From Lonepinella koalarum (GTDB lineage: Bacteria; Pseudomonadota; Gammaproteobacteria; Enterobacterales; Pasteurellaceae): a stretch of 64,000 bases of DNA. The notes beneath the pieces were generated by a model. The model saw only the letters and a program-made list of their open reading frames with translations. It was not told the origin of the DNA and searched no databases. Each line of letters opens with the position of its first letter. The stretch's first letter is position 1. Positions 51,752 through 60,366 of this stretch are shown here, one piece after another. The stretch lies in the NCBI RefSeq assembly GCF_042926695.1, contig NZ_CP170642.1, forward strand, positions 2,486,856-2,550,855. Direction: 5' to 3'. The position numbers were made by a program, and so were the translations under genes.

Positions 51752-53079
51752 ATGGTATCTTTCAATTGCTCGAAAAATATTTAATGGGTCCAATGGCAAA
51801 AATTGCAGCCTTTAAATCCGTGCGTGCCATTATGGCAGCAGGGATTGCCAGTATTACCTTTACCATTGTAGGATCGCTATTTTTGGTATTTAATGTATTA
51901 CCCACCACGTTCACTTTTTTACAAGATTTTTTCAATGACACTTTTTTTAGAATCAGCGATCTTTATTTGCTCGTGTATAAAGCCAGTATGGGTATTTTAG
52001 CGATTTATTTTGTGATCGTTATTAGTTATGAATACACCAAAATTCATCAACAGGAAGATGAATTGAATGTCTCGCCGTTAAATGGGGCGTTATTAGCAGT
52101 GTTTGCCTTTTTCCTATGTGTACCAGAATTATTGTTCGTGGATGGTAAAATGCAACTATTGGCGGCCAGCAAGACGCTGAACGGTTGGACGATTGGTGGC
52201 AATGGACCCGACCGACTTGGTACCGTGGGGATTTTCACGGCCATTATTATGGCATTATTATCGGTAAAAATTTACTGTTTTTGTGTGAAACGCAATTTCG
52301 TGATTAAAATGCCCGAAGCCGTTCCTGAAGGTGTGGCACGTTCCTTTACGGCCTTAATTCCAGCTTTTGCGGTGGCATTGGTGGTATTAGTGATTAACGG
52401 TACTTTTGTGCTCCTTGGTACAGATATTTTCAAAGTAATTGCTATTCCTTTTGCTTTTGTCACTGACATTGCCAACAGTTGGCTTGGTTTAATGGTGATT
52501 TTGTTCTTAATCCACGCCTTATGGATTGTCGGTATTCACGGTGCTAGCCTAATTATGGCATTTGTAAAACCGATTTTACTGATTAATCTACAAGCTAACA
52601 TTAACGGCGAAGTTGTTCCTTATGCGGGAGAGTTTAATAATAGTTTTGTGTTGTTAGGCGGCTCAGGCGCTACGCTCGGTTTAACTTTGTTTATTGCTTT
52701 TCTTGCTCGTTCCCAACAATTACGTATTTTGGGTAAAGCATCTGTTGCTCCCGGCATTTTTAATATTAACGAACCAATCATCTTTGGCTTGCCAATTGTT
52801 TATAATCCTTATTTAGCCATTCCATTCTTTTTTGCCCCAATGGTCAGCGCATCTCTTGCTTATTGGGCGATTAAATTAGAATGGATTAACCCAATTATTG
52901 CCTATATTCCTTGGCCATCTCCTGCGGGTATTGGTGCATTTATTGGTACGGCGGGCGATTGGCGAGCATCTATTTTAGCATTGCTTTGCGCTGTGGTCGC
53001 TTGGTTAATTTATCTACCGTTTATTAGAATGTATGACAATAAATTGTATAAAGAAGAACAAGTCGCGGTGCAGGCATAA
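51748..53079 (+). CDS. PTS cellobiose-type EIIC, copy 1
   Basis: 443 residues, about ten membrane helices. EIIC-Lac/Cel marks: the HG motif in WIVGIHGASLI, the NINEPIIFGLPIVYNPYLAIPF loop, and PSPAGIGAFIGTAGDW. Forms the sugar channel. 65 bp before the second bglA. Bases 51757-51845 are identical to the second EIIC gene although other synonymous sites differ. Confidence 0.95.
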   Translation: MNGIFQLLEKYLMGPMAKIAAFKSVRAIMAAGIASITFTIVGSLFLVFNVLPTTFTFLQDFFNDTFFRISDLYLLVYKASMGILAIYFVIVISYEYTKIHQQEDELNVSPLNGALLAVFAFFLCVPELLFVDGKMQLLAASKTLNGWTIGGNGPDRLGTVGIFTAIIMALLSVKIYCFCVKRNFVIKMPEAVPEGVARSFTALIPAFAVALVVLVINGTFVLLGTDIFKVIAIPFAFVTDIANSWLGLMVILFLIHALWIVGIHGASLIMAFVKPILLINLQANINGEVVPYAGEFNNSFVLLGGSGATLGLTLFIAFLARSQQLRILGKASVAPGIFNINEPIIFGLPIVYNPYLAIPFFFAPMVSASLAYWAIKLEWINPIIAYIPWPSPAGIGAFIGTAGDWRASILALLCAVVAWLIYLPFIRMYDNKLYKEEQVAVQA

Positions 53080-53095
53080 AACGGTGGTAAAAAAG

Positions 53096-53104
53096 ACCGC
53101 ACTT
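53096..53104 (-). repeat. DNA uptake sequence between EIIC and bglA
   Basis: AAGTGCGGT on the minus strand, the only perfect USS seen in the PTS operon. It shows the operon has resided long enough in Pasteurellaceae DNA, or recombined by uptake, to acquire one. Confidence 0.9.
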
Positions 53105-53144
53105 TTAACAATGAATTATCAGTGAAAAGTAACAGGAGTAAAAT

Positions 53145-54569
53145 ATGGCATTTGCAGAAAATTTCTTATGGGGCGGTGCGATTGCAGCTAATCAAGCAGA
53201 AGGCGGTGTATTAGAAGGCGGTCGGGGACTGTCCAATGTGGACTTAATTCCCCACGGCGAAGACAGGTTAGCGGTGATCAAAGGGGAGCTGAAAATGTTT
53301 GACTTTGATGATCTGCATTTTTATCCGGGGGTCAACGCCATTGATATGTATCATCATTATCTTGATGACATTAGATTGTTTGCTGAAATGGGGTTTAAAA
53401 CTTTTCGTTTATCCATTTCTTGGGCTCGTATTTTTCCTAAAGGGGATGAGCTTGAACCTAATGAAGAAGGTTTGCTTTTCTATGAAAAGCTATTTAAAGA
53501 AATGCGTAAATATAATATTGAACCTTTGGTTACCCTAGCCCATTTTGAGATCCCAATGCACTTAGTGAAAGAATATGGATCGTGGCGAAATCGTAAAGTT
53601 ATTGATTTTTTCTGCCGTTATGCAGAAACGGTATTTAAACGCTATAAAGGGCTGGTTAAATATTGGCTGACGGTCAATGAAATTAATATCTTATTGCATG
53701 GATCTTTTATGGGCGCAGGGCTTTATTTTGAGCCAAGTGAAAACAAAACCCATGTAAAATATCAAGCCGCGCATAATCAATTAGTGGCTAGTAGTCGTGC
53801 TACCAAAATTGCTCATGAAATTGATCCGGAAAATAAAATAGGTTGTATGTTAGCAGCCGGCGTGCATTATCCCTACAGTTGTCATCCACAAGATTATTGG
53901 GCAACTATTGAACGGGATCATCATGAATATTTCTTTACTGATGTGCAAGCCCGTGGTTATTATCCAAGTTACGCACTTAAATTTTTTGAGCGTGAACACA
54001 TTGATCTGCATGCAGAGCCGAGTGATTTTGACGATCTTAAACATACGGTAGATTTTGTTTCCTTTTCCTATTATTGTTCTCGTACGATCAGTGGCGTAGA
54101 AGGTCATGGTGAACTGAATCCGGGCAATTTGTTACAATCGACCAAAAATGAATACCTCGCTAGTTCCCAATGGGGCTGGCAAATTGATCCATTAGGGTTA
54201 CGTAGCACCTTAAATGTCATGTACGATCGTTATCAAAAACCGCTATTTATTGTGGAAAATGGTTTAGGGGCGATTGACGAACCTGATGCCAATGGTTACG
54301 TAGAAGATGATTATCGTATTGATTATTTACGTTCCCATATTGCAGCGATGAAAGATGCGGTGGAAATTGATGGGGTAGATTTGATTGGTTATACCACATG
54401 GGGATGTATTGATCTGGTGTCTGCTGGCACAGGACAAATGAGCAAGCGTTATGGCTTTATTTATGTGGATCTTGATGATGCTGGACAAGGGAGTCTAAAA
54501 CGTACACCTAAAAAATCTTTCTATTGGTATAAAAAAGTTATTGCATCAAACGGCGAAGATCTCGCTTAA
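53145..54569 (+). CDS. bglA: 6-phospho-beta-glucosidase (GH1), copy 2
   Basis: 474 residues, same length as copy 1 but clearly diverged (for example an extra HGEDRLAVIKGELKMFDFDD loop near residue 33). Acid/base Glu in YWLTVNEIN, nucleophile Glu in FIVENGLGAID, phosphate-binding SAGTGQMSKRYGFIYVD. AGGAG ribosome site. It corresponds by position to celD of S. mutans. Two GH1 enzymes suggest different aglycone or linkage preferences. Confidence 0.94.
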   Translation: MAFAENFLWGGAIAANQAEGGVLEGGRGLSNVDLIPHGEDRLAVIKGELKMFDFDDLHFYPGVNAIDMYHHYLDDIRLFAEMGFKTFRLSISWARIFPKGDELEPNEEGLLFYEKLFKEMRKYNIEPLVTLAHFEIPMHLVKEYGSWRNRKVIDFFCRYAETVFKRYKGLVKYWLTVNEINILLHGSFMGAGLYFEPSENKTHVKYQAAHNQLVASSRATKIAHEIDPENKIGCMLAAGVHYPYSCHPQDYWATIERDHHEYFFTDVQARGYYPSYALKFFEREHIDLHAEPSDFDDLKHTVDFVSFSYYCSRTISGVEGHGELNPGNLLQSTKNEYLASSQWGWQIDPLGLRSTLNVMYDRYQKPLFIVENGLGAIDEPDANGYVEDDYRIDYLRSHIAAMKDAVEIDGVDLIGYTTWGCIDLVSAGTGQMSKRYGFIYVDLDDAGQGSLKRTPKKSFYWYKKVIASNGEDLA

Positions 54570-54571
54570 AC

Positions 54572-54618
54572 GGCGATTTTTCGCCACTATCATTCGCCAT
54601 TATCTCCGCATAATGGCG
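54572..54618 (+). other. Two tandem stem-loops before the second EIIC gene
   Basis: GGCGA/TCGCC with TTTT loop (54572-54585) and CGCCATTAT/ATAATGGCG with a 6-nt loop (54595-54618). No T-tract, so probably mRNA-processing or stability elements; some bases of each can also pair with the other (GGCGA with CGCC), allowing alternative folds. Confidence 0.6.
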
Positions 54619-54650
54619 ACATCATCAGTTAATTTAGGAGAAAATCCGCT

Positions 54651-55976
54651 ATGAACGGCATCTTTCAATTGCTCGAAAAATATTTAATGGGTCCAATGGC
54701 AAAAATTGCAGCCTTTAAATCCGTGCGTGCCATTATGGCAGCAGGGATCGCTAGTATCACCTTTACCATTGTAGGATCATTTTTCTTAGTGTTTAATGTA
54801 TTGCCCCAAACCTTTAGTTTCCTACAAGGCTTTTTTGATGATACCTTTTTCCGTATCAGTGATCTGTATATTTTGGTTTATAAAGCGACCATGGGCTTGT
54901 TGGCATTGTATTTTGTAATTGTGATTGGCTATGAATACACTAAAATTCATGAACAGGAAGATGACATCAAGGTTTCCCCTTTAAATGGTGCTTTACTCGC
55001 GGTGTTTGCTTTTTTCTTGTGTGTGCCGGAACTGTTTTATGCAGACGGAAGAATTCAGCTGTTTAGCGATGCCAACACGATTAATGGTTGGACAATTGGT
55101 GGCAGTGGTCCCGATCGTATGGGAACAGTAGGGATCTTCACGGCGATTATCATGTCTTTACTCACTGTTAAAATTTATTGCCTTTGCGTGAAACGCAATT
55201 GGGTAATCAAAATGCCTGAAGCTGTTCCAGAAGGGGTTGCTCGTTCCTTTACGGCATTAATCCCTGCCTTTGCGGTCGCATTGGTGGTATTAATCATTAG
55301 CGGTACTTTCGTTGCATTGGGTACAGATATTTTTAAAGTGATCGCGATTCCTTTTGCTTTCGTTACAGACATTGCGAATAGTTGGCTCGGTTTAATGGTG
55401 ATCTTCTTTTTAATCCATGCCCTTTGGATCGTGGGTATTCATGGTGCAAATATTATCACTTCTTTCTTAGTCCCGATTGTGTTAAGTAATCTACAAGCTA
55501 ATGCTAACGGCGCCAATATTCCTTTTGCTGGTGAATTTTACAACAGTTTTGTGTTTCTTGGTGGATCGGGTGGTACATTAGGTTTAACCTTGTTTATCGC
55601 TTTTCTCGCTCGCTCTCAACAATTGCGAATCTTAGGTAAAGCATCCATTGCACCGGGAATCTTCAATATTAACGAACCGATTATTTTCGGCTTACCTATT
55701 GTTTATAACCCTTATTTAGCCATTCCGTTCTTCCTTTCCCCTATGGTGACAGCGTCCATGGCATATTGGTCAATTAAACTCCATCTCGTCAGTCCAATTA
55801 TCGCTGCCGTTCCTTGGCCATCCCCAGCCGGTATTGGTGCATTTATTGGTACCGCGGGTGACTGGCGTGCTGCGCTATTAGCCTTGTCCTGCGTATTTGT
55901 CTCTTGGCTGATTTATCTGCCATTTGTGAAAGTGTATGATAATAAGTTGTTTAGGGAAGAGAGTAGTACAGACTAA
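54651..55976 (+). CDS. PTS cellobiose-type EIIC, copy 2
   Basis: 441 residues, highly similar to copy 1 through most of the length with the same HG, NINEPIIFG and PSPAGIGAF motifs. Last gene of the operon, TAGGAG ribosome site. With copy 1 it could share the single EIIB and EIIA, widening the substrate range. The 5' 89 bases beyond codon 3 equal those of copy 1. Confidence 0.95.
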   Translation: MNGIFQLLEKYLMGPMAKIAAFKSVRAIMAAGIASITFTIVGSFFLVFNVLPQTFSFLQGFFDDTFFRISDLYILVYKATMGLLALYFVIVIGYEYTKIHEQEDDIKVSPLNGALLAVFAFFLCVPELFYADGRIQLFSDANTINGWTIGGSGPDRMGTVGIFTAIIMSLLTVKIYCLCVKRNWVIKMPEAVPEGVARSFTALIPAFAVALVVLIISGTFVALGTDIFKVIAIPFAFVTDIANSWLGLMVIFFLIHALWIVGIHGANIITSFLVPIVLSNLQANANGANIPFAGEFYNSFVFLGGSGGTLGLTLFIAFLARSQQLRILGKASIAPGIFNINEPIIFGLPIVYNPYLAIPFFLSPMVTASMAYWSIKLHLVSPIIAAVPWPSPAGIGAFIGTAGDWRAALLALSCVFVSWLIYLPFVKVYDNKLFREESSTD

Positions 55977-56006
55977 ATCAGTAAAATGATCATTATGCTC
56001 AAAAAC

Positions 56007-56025
56007 TGCGGTGGGAATCACCGCA
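56007..56025 (+). terminator. Short hairpin after the PTS operon
   Basis: TGCGGTG/CACCGCA, 7-bp stem with a 5-nt loop, followed by TTATTAT. Probably the operon terminator; weak T-tract. Confidence 0.55.
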
Positions 56026-56216
56026 TTATTATCTGATAATGAAATAATGCTGTTATGGTGTAACGCATTACATAGTTTATCAGTTCAATAAATCGTTTAG
56101 GCTAACGGCTTTTTTACATAATTCTGAAAATTCGCTGTAATTAACGTCGATTTTTTGATACATTACGCATAATTTTTCTATATCTTATTTAACGAACATC
56201 TATTAGCGGAATTCTT

Positions 56217-57269
56217 ATGTTATTCAAAAAAATTCGGGGTTTATTCTCCAATGATTTATCTATTGATTTAGGTACAGCAAATACTTTAATTTATGTAAAA
56301 GATCAAGGGATTGTACTTGATGAACCTTCTGTGGTGGCAATTCGTCAAGGGCGAGCAGGGCAACGTAGTATTGCAGCGGTGGGTAAAGACGCTAAAATGA
56401 TGCTAGGTCGTACTTCCAACAATATTGAAGCTATTCGTCCGATGAAAGACGGTGTAATCGCCGATTTCTTTGTGACGGAAAAGATGTTGCAATACTTTAT
56501 TAAACAAGTACATAGTGGTAATTTCCTGCGTCCAAGTCCACGCGTGTTAATTTGCGTGCCAGCAGGGGCAACGCAAGTTGAACGTCGTGCCATTAAAGAA
56601 TCAGCAATTGGTGCTGGCGCCAGAGAAGTCTATTTAATTGAAGAACCGATGGCGGCGGCAATTGGTGCGGGATTGCCAGTATCTACCCCAACTGGGTCAA
56701 TGGTGATTGATATCGGTGGCGGGACCACAGAAATTGCGGTGATTGCTCTAAATGGTTTAGCTTATTCTTCTTCCGTGCGTATTGGTGGAGATAAATTTGA
56801 CGAAGCGATTATTTCTTATGTGCGTAAAACCTTTGGTTCGATCATTGGTGAAGCTACCGCAGAGCGCATTAAACATGAAATCGGTGTGGCTTATATTGAA
56901 TCTGATGACGATGTACTTGAATTAGAAGTTCACGGCTTGAATTTATCCGAAGGTGTGCCACGTCCATTTACCCTGACTTCTCGTGATGTGTTAGAAGCCA
57001 TTAGTCAGCCATTAAAAGGCATTATTGATGCAATTCGTTCTGCTTTAGAAGAATGTAAACCTGAGCATGCTGCCGATATTTATGAATACGGTATCGTATT
57101 AACCGGCGGCGGCGCCTTATTACGTAATATTGCACACTTAGTCAGTAAAGAAACTGGCGTACGTGTCGTGGTGGCAGATAATCCATTAACTTGTGTTGCA
57201 TTAGGTGGTGGAGAAGCTTTGCATATGATTGATATGCATGGTGGCGATATTTTTAGTGATGATATTTAA
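56217..57269 (+). CDS. mreB: Rod shape-determining protein MreB
   Basis: 350 residues, bacterial actin. Phosphate-binding loop DLSIDLGTANTLIYV near the N-terminus, VIDIGGGTTEIAVI in the second phosphate loop and LTGGGALLRN for adenosine. Forms membrane-associated filaments that guide sidewall peptidoglycan synthesis. In H. influenzae mreB follows the HI0036-type ABC gene; here about 31 kb lies between them. Confidence 0.98.
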   Translation: MLFKKIRGLFSNDLSIDLGTANTLIYVKDQGIVLDEPSVVAIRQGRAGQRSIAAVGKDAKMMLGRTSNNIEAIRPMKDGVIADFFVTEKMLQYFIKQVHSGNFLRPSPRVLICVPAGATQVERRAIKESAIGAGAREVYLIEEPMAAAIGAGLPVSTPTGSMVIDIGGGTTEIAVIALNGLAYSSSVRIGGDKFDEAIISYVRKTFGSIIGEATAERIKHEIGVAYIESDDDVLELEVHGLNLSEGVPRPFTLTSRDVLEAISQPLKGIIDAIRSALEECKPEHAADIYEYGIVLTGGGALLRNIAHLVSKETGVRVVVADNPLTCVALGGGEALHMIDMHGGDIFSDDI

Positions 57270-57282
57270 ATAAATACAGTGA

Positions 57283-57326
57283 AAAAAGTGCGGTGATAAA
57301 TTTTCTATTTTTGCACCGCACTTTTT
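57283..57326 (+). terminator. Inverted pair of DNA uptake sequences forming a terminator
   Basis: 13-bp perfect stem AAAAAGTGCGGTG/CACCGCACTTTTT; each arm contains one USS (57286-57294 forward, 57315-57323 reverse). The arm ends in five T residues. It lies between mreB and mreC and would lower mreCD expression relative to mreB. Confidence 0.88.
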
Positions 57327-57345
57327 ACTTTGTTTTGGATTGGCT

Positions 57346-58398
57346 ATGAAACCTATTTTCGGAAAAGCCCCGCCATTGGGATTACGTTTATTTCTCGCCG
57401 TAACAGCCTCTATTGTGCTGATTCTTTCTGACGGGCAAAGTAATGCGATGATTAAAGCGCGTAGTGCGCTGGAAACCTTTGTCGGTGGTTTATATTATTT
57501 AGCTAATACTCCTCATACAGTGCTTGATAGTGTTTCTGACAATCTCATTGATACCAATAAACTGCAAATTGAAAATCGCGTATTGAAAGCACAATTACGA
57601 GAAAAAAATGCGGATTTATTATTGTTGGATCAATTAAAAGTAGAAAATCAACGCCTACGTTTATTACTCAATTCGCCATTACGCACTGATGAATATAAAA
57701 AAATTGCCGAAGTATTAACCGCAGAAAGTGATACTTATCGTCAACAAGTGGTGATTAATCAAGGCAGAGGAACGGGGGCCTATGTGGGGCAACCAGTGAT
57801 TGATGAACGTGGCGTGGTTGGGCAAATTATCTCAGCCGGTGAAGATAGTTCTCGAGTCTTGTTATTGACAGATGTTACTCACTCTATTCCTGTGCAGGTA
57901 TTGCGTAATGATGTACGAACCATTGCAAGTGGAACTGGTCGGGCAGATGAACTATCCCTTGATAATGTGCCACGTTCAGTGGATATTGTAAAAGGGGATT
58001 TACTGGTGACTTCTGGTTTAGGAGGGCGTTTCCCAGAAGGTTATCCCGTTGCGGTGGTTGAGACTGTTTCTCGAGATGGTTCTAACTATTTTGCTACTAT
58101 TACCGCTAAACCCTTGGCTTCCTTAGAACGATTACGTTATGTTTTACTCCTTTGGTCCAGTGCGGAAGATATGCATAAGGTTCAGGCACTTTCACCGGAA
58201 GAAGTACGTAATGCTGTGCAACAACGATTAGGGAATACATCTAATATACGACCGAAAAAAGAAAAAGCAACGGATGAACAAGAACAACATATACTGCATC
58301 CAACGGATGATAATAGTACTGAAAGTTTACCGGTGGAAATGAATTTAAATGATACTCAGTTTGATCTTGAGTTAAAAGAACATCGGGAGGAAGATTAA
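57346..58398 (+). CDS. mreC: Rod shape-determining protein MreC
   Basis: 350 residues from the ATG at 57346 (MKPIFGKAPPLG matches the family start; an ATG at 57340 adds two residues). N-terminal membrane helix (about 11-27), coiled coil (about 60-100: LQIENRVLKAQLREKNADL), then two beta-barrel domains, and a variable acidic tail. Links the MreB filament to periplasmic wall synthases. Ends 1 nt overlapping mreD. Confidence 0.96.
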   Translation: MKPIFGKAPPLGLRLFLAVTASIVLILSDGQSNAMIKARSALETFVGGLYYLANTPHTVLDSVSDNLIDTNKLQIENRVLKAQLREKNADLLLLDQLKVENQRLRLLLNSPLRTDEYKKIAEVLTAESDTYRQQVVINQGRGTGAYVGQPVIDERGVVGQIISAGEDSSRVLLLTDVTHSIPVQVLRNDVRTIASGTGRADELSLDNVPRSVDIVKGDLLVTSGLGGRFPEGYPVAVVETVSRDGSNYFATITAKPLASLERLRYVLLLWSSAEDMHKVQALSPEEVRNAVQQRLGNTSNIRPKKEKATDEQEQHILHPTDDNSTESLPVEMNLNDTQFDLELKEHREED

Positions 58399-58889
58399 TG
58401 AACGGACGTTTTTTTATTCAAGTTATTAGCTTACTCTGTATTTTTGTAGTGGCACTAGTATTAGAAATTGCCCCTTGGCCAGCTGGTTTCCAAAGTTTCA
58501 AACCAGCTTGGTTAGTGTTAGTATTAACGTATTGGTCATTATCTATTCCGGAAAAAGTCAGTATTGGATCGGCGTTTGTGCTTGGTGTTATTTGGGATCT
58601 GGTGCTAGGCTCTGTGATGGGCGTGCATGCTCTAGTGCTTTCAGTGTTTATGTACGTAGTCGCAAAAAATCATTCTGTATTAAGCAATCTCTCCCTTTTA
58701 CAACAGAGTTTACTCACTGTTTTATTGGTATTTTGTATTCGTATCGGCATTTTCTTGATTGAATGGACGATGCATAATGCTACTTTTCAATGGCAAGAAA
58801 TCTTTGGCGCATTAATTAGCGGGCTACTTTGGCCTTGGGTATTTCTATTATTACGCAAGATCAGGTTGAAATTGCAGATCAATGAATAA
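58398..58889 (+). CDS. mreD: Rod shape-determining protein MreD
   Basis: 163 residues, five to six membrane helices; ALVLEIAPWPAGFQSFKPAWLVLVL and VSIGSAFVLGVIWDLVLGSVMG are typical. Inner-membrane partner of MreC. Start codon shares a base with the mreC stop. No strong terminator; the following 283 bp are very AT-rich with an ACAAAATTTTGT palindrome but otherwise no recognisable element. Confidence 0.95.
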   Translation: MNGRFFIQVISLLCIFVVALVLEIAPWPAGFQSFKPAWLVLVLTYWSLSIPEKVSIGSAFVLGVIWDLVLGSVMGVHALVLSVFMYVVAKNHSVLSNLSLLQQSLLTVLLVFCIRIGIFLIEWTMHNATFQWQEIFGALISGLLWPWVFLLLRKIRLKLQINE

Positions 58890-59172
58890 ATTTACCCGAT
58901 TGGTTTTGCCGAAAATGATCACTATTTTTTTACCGTATTTGAATTGTGAATGATATATTTCTGAAAAATTATTATACTAATAGTTCTGATGTTTATAGTT
59001 AATAACATTATTTATTGATTATTATTTAAATTAAAACACTAATAAAATCTAAAATTACAAAATTTTGTCTAAATTTACCGTAGTTTAACCATATAAATTC
59101 TGTGGCAAAATAAGCAAAACTCGCTTAAAATCCAATCTGTATCTAAATTTTATTTATCAAGAGAACGTCACT

Positions 59173-60351
59173 ATGTCTAAACCACTCAATTTTGTCATGA
59201 TTTCCCCACACTTTCCAACCAACTTTGAAACTTTTGCAGTGCGAATGAAAGAAAAAGGCATAAATACCTTGGGGATCGCTGATACACCTTACGAACAGCT
59301 TAGCGAGAATTTACGCCATGCTTTAACGGAATATTATCGCGTAGATAATATGGAAGACTATGATCAGGTTTATCGTGCGGTGGGGTATTTTGCACATAAA
59401 TATGGTCGTATTGATCGTATAGAATCGCACAATGAATATTGGCTTGAATTGGATGCAAAATTACGAACAGATTTCAATGTGTTTGGTTACAAAAATAAGG
59501 ATATGCTTGCGATTAAAACCAAAGCACAGATGAAAGAAGTGTTCCGTCAAACTGGATTAAAAGTTGCTCAGGGGAAAGTATTTAAAACGGATGATGAAGC
59601 CCGTCAATTAGCCAATAAGTTCAATTTCCCCGTGATTATTAAACCAAACTCAGGTGTTGGAGCCAGTGATACCTATAAAATAAAAAGTGCGGATGAATTA
59701 GAAACCTTTTTTGCTTATAAAAATCCGCAAGTTGAATACATTATGGAAGAATTTATTGATGGTGATATTGTAACCTTTGATGGCTTAACTAATCACGATG
59801 GTCACATTGTATTCTATTCTAGCCTTGAATATTCGGAAGCAGTATTAGACACCGTAGAAAAAGATGGTGATATGTTCTACTATGTGCCACGTGATATTGC
59901 CCCTGAACTTATTGAATTAGGTAAACAATGTGTGGATGCTTTTGGTGTGCGTGAACGTTTCTTCCATTTCGAATTTTTCCGCGTGAAGAAAACAGGGGAA
60001 TTTTTACCACTTGAAATTAACTGTCGCCCGCCGGGTGGTTTAACCATTGATATGTGGAATTATGCTAACGATTTTGACGTTTTCAAAGAATACGCTAACG
60101 TGGTGACAGAAAATAAATTTTATACAAATATTACGCATCCTTGGAATGTGGTATATATTTCTCGTAAAGCCAATCAAAACTATGCTAATACTATTGAACA
60201 GGTGTGTGAGAAATTTGCCGGCAATATTATTAGCGTACAAAGCGTGCCGGGAGTATTTGCTAAAATTATGGGGGAACACGGCATTTTAGCTCGTGCAGAG
60301 AGCATTGAGAAAATGCGCGAAATTGTACAATTTGCTCAGCAAAAACAGTAA
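59173..60351 (+). CDS. ATP-grasp carboxylate-amine ligase of unknown substrate
   Basis: 392 residues. ATP-grasp layout: N-terminal preATP-grasp Rossmann part (about 1-110), ATP-binding Lys157 in IIKPNSGVGAS (glycine loop), MEEFIDGDIVTFDG near 195-207, and metal-binding Glu281, Asn283 with Arg285 in LEINCRPPGG. It should join a carboxylate to an amine through an acyl-phosphate. The C-terminal ~70 residues are a small alpha/beta domain. 15 bp before an esterase gene with which it surely forms an operon. Substrate unknown. Confidence 0.85.
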   Translation: MSKPLNFVMISPHFPTNFETFAVRMKEKGINTLGIADTPYEQLSENLRHALTEYYRVDNMEDYDQVYRAVGYFAHKYGRIDRIESHNEYWLELDAKLRTDFNVFGYKNKDMLAIKTKAQMKEVFRQTGLKVAQGKVFKTDDEARQLANKFNFPVIIKPNSGVGASDTYKIKSADELETFFAYKNPQVEYIMEEFIDGDIVTFDGLTNHDGHIVFYSSLEYSEAVLDTVEKDGDMFYYVPRDIAPELIELGKQCVDAFGVRERFFHFEFFRVKKTGEFLPLEINCRPPGGLTIDMWNYANDFDVFKEYANVVTENKFYTNITHPWNVVYISRKANQNYANTIEQVCEKFAGNIISVQSVPGVFAKIMGEHGILARAESIEKMREIVQFAQQKQ

Positions 60352-60366
60352 TACAGGAATAAAACT

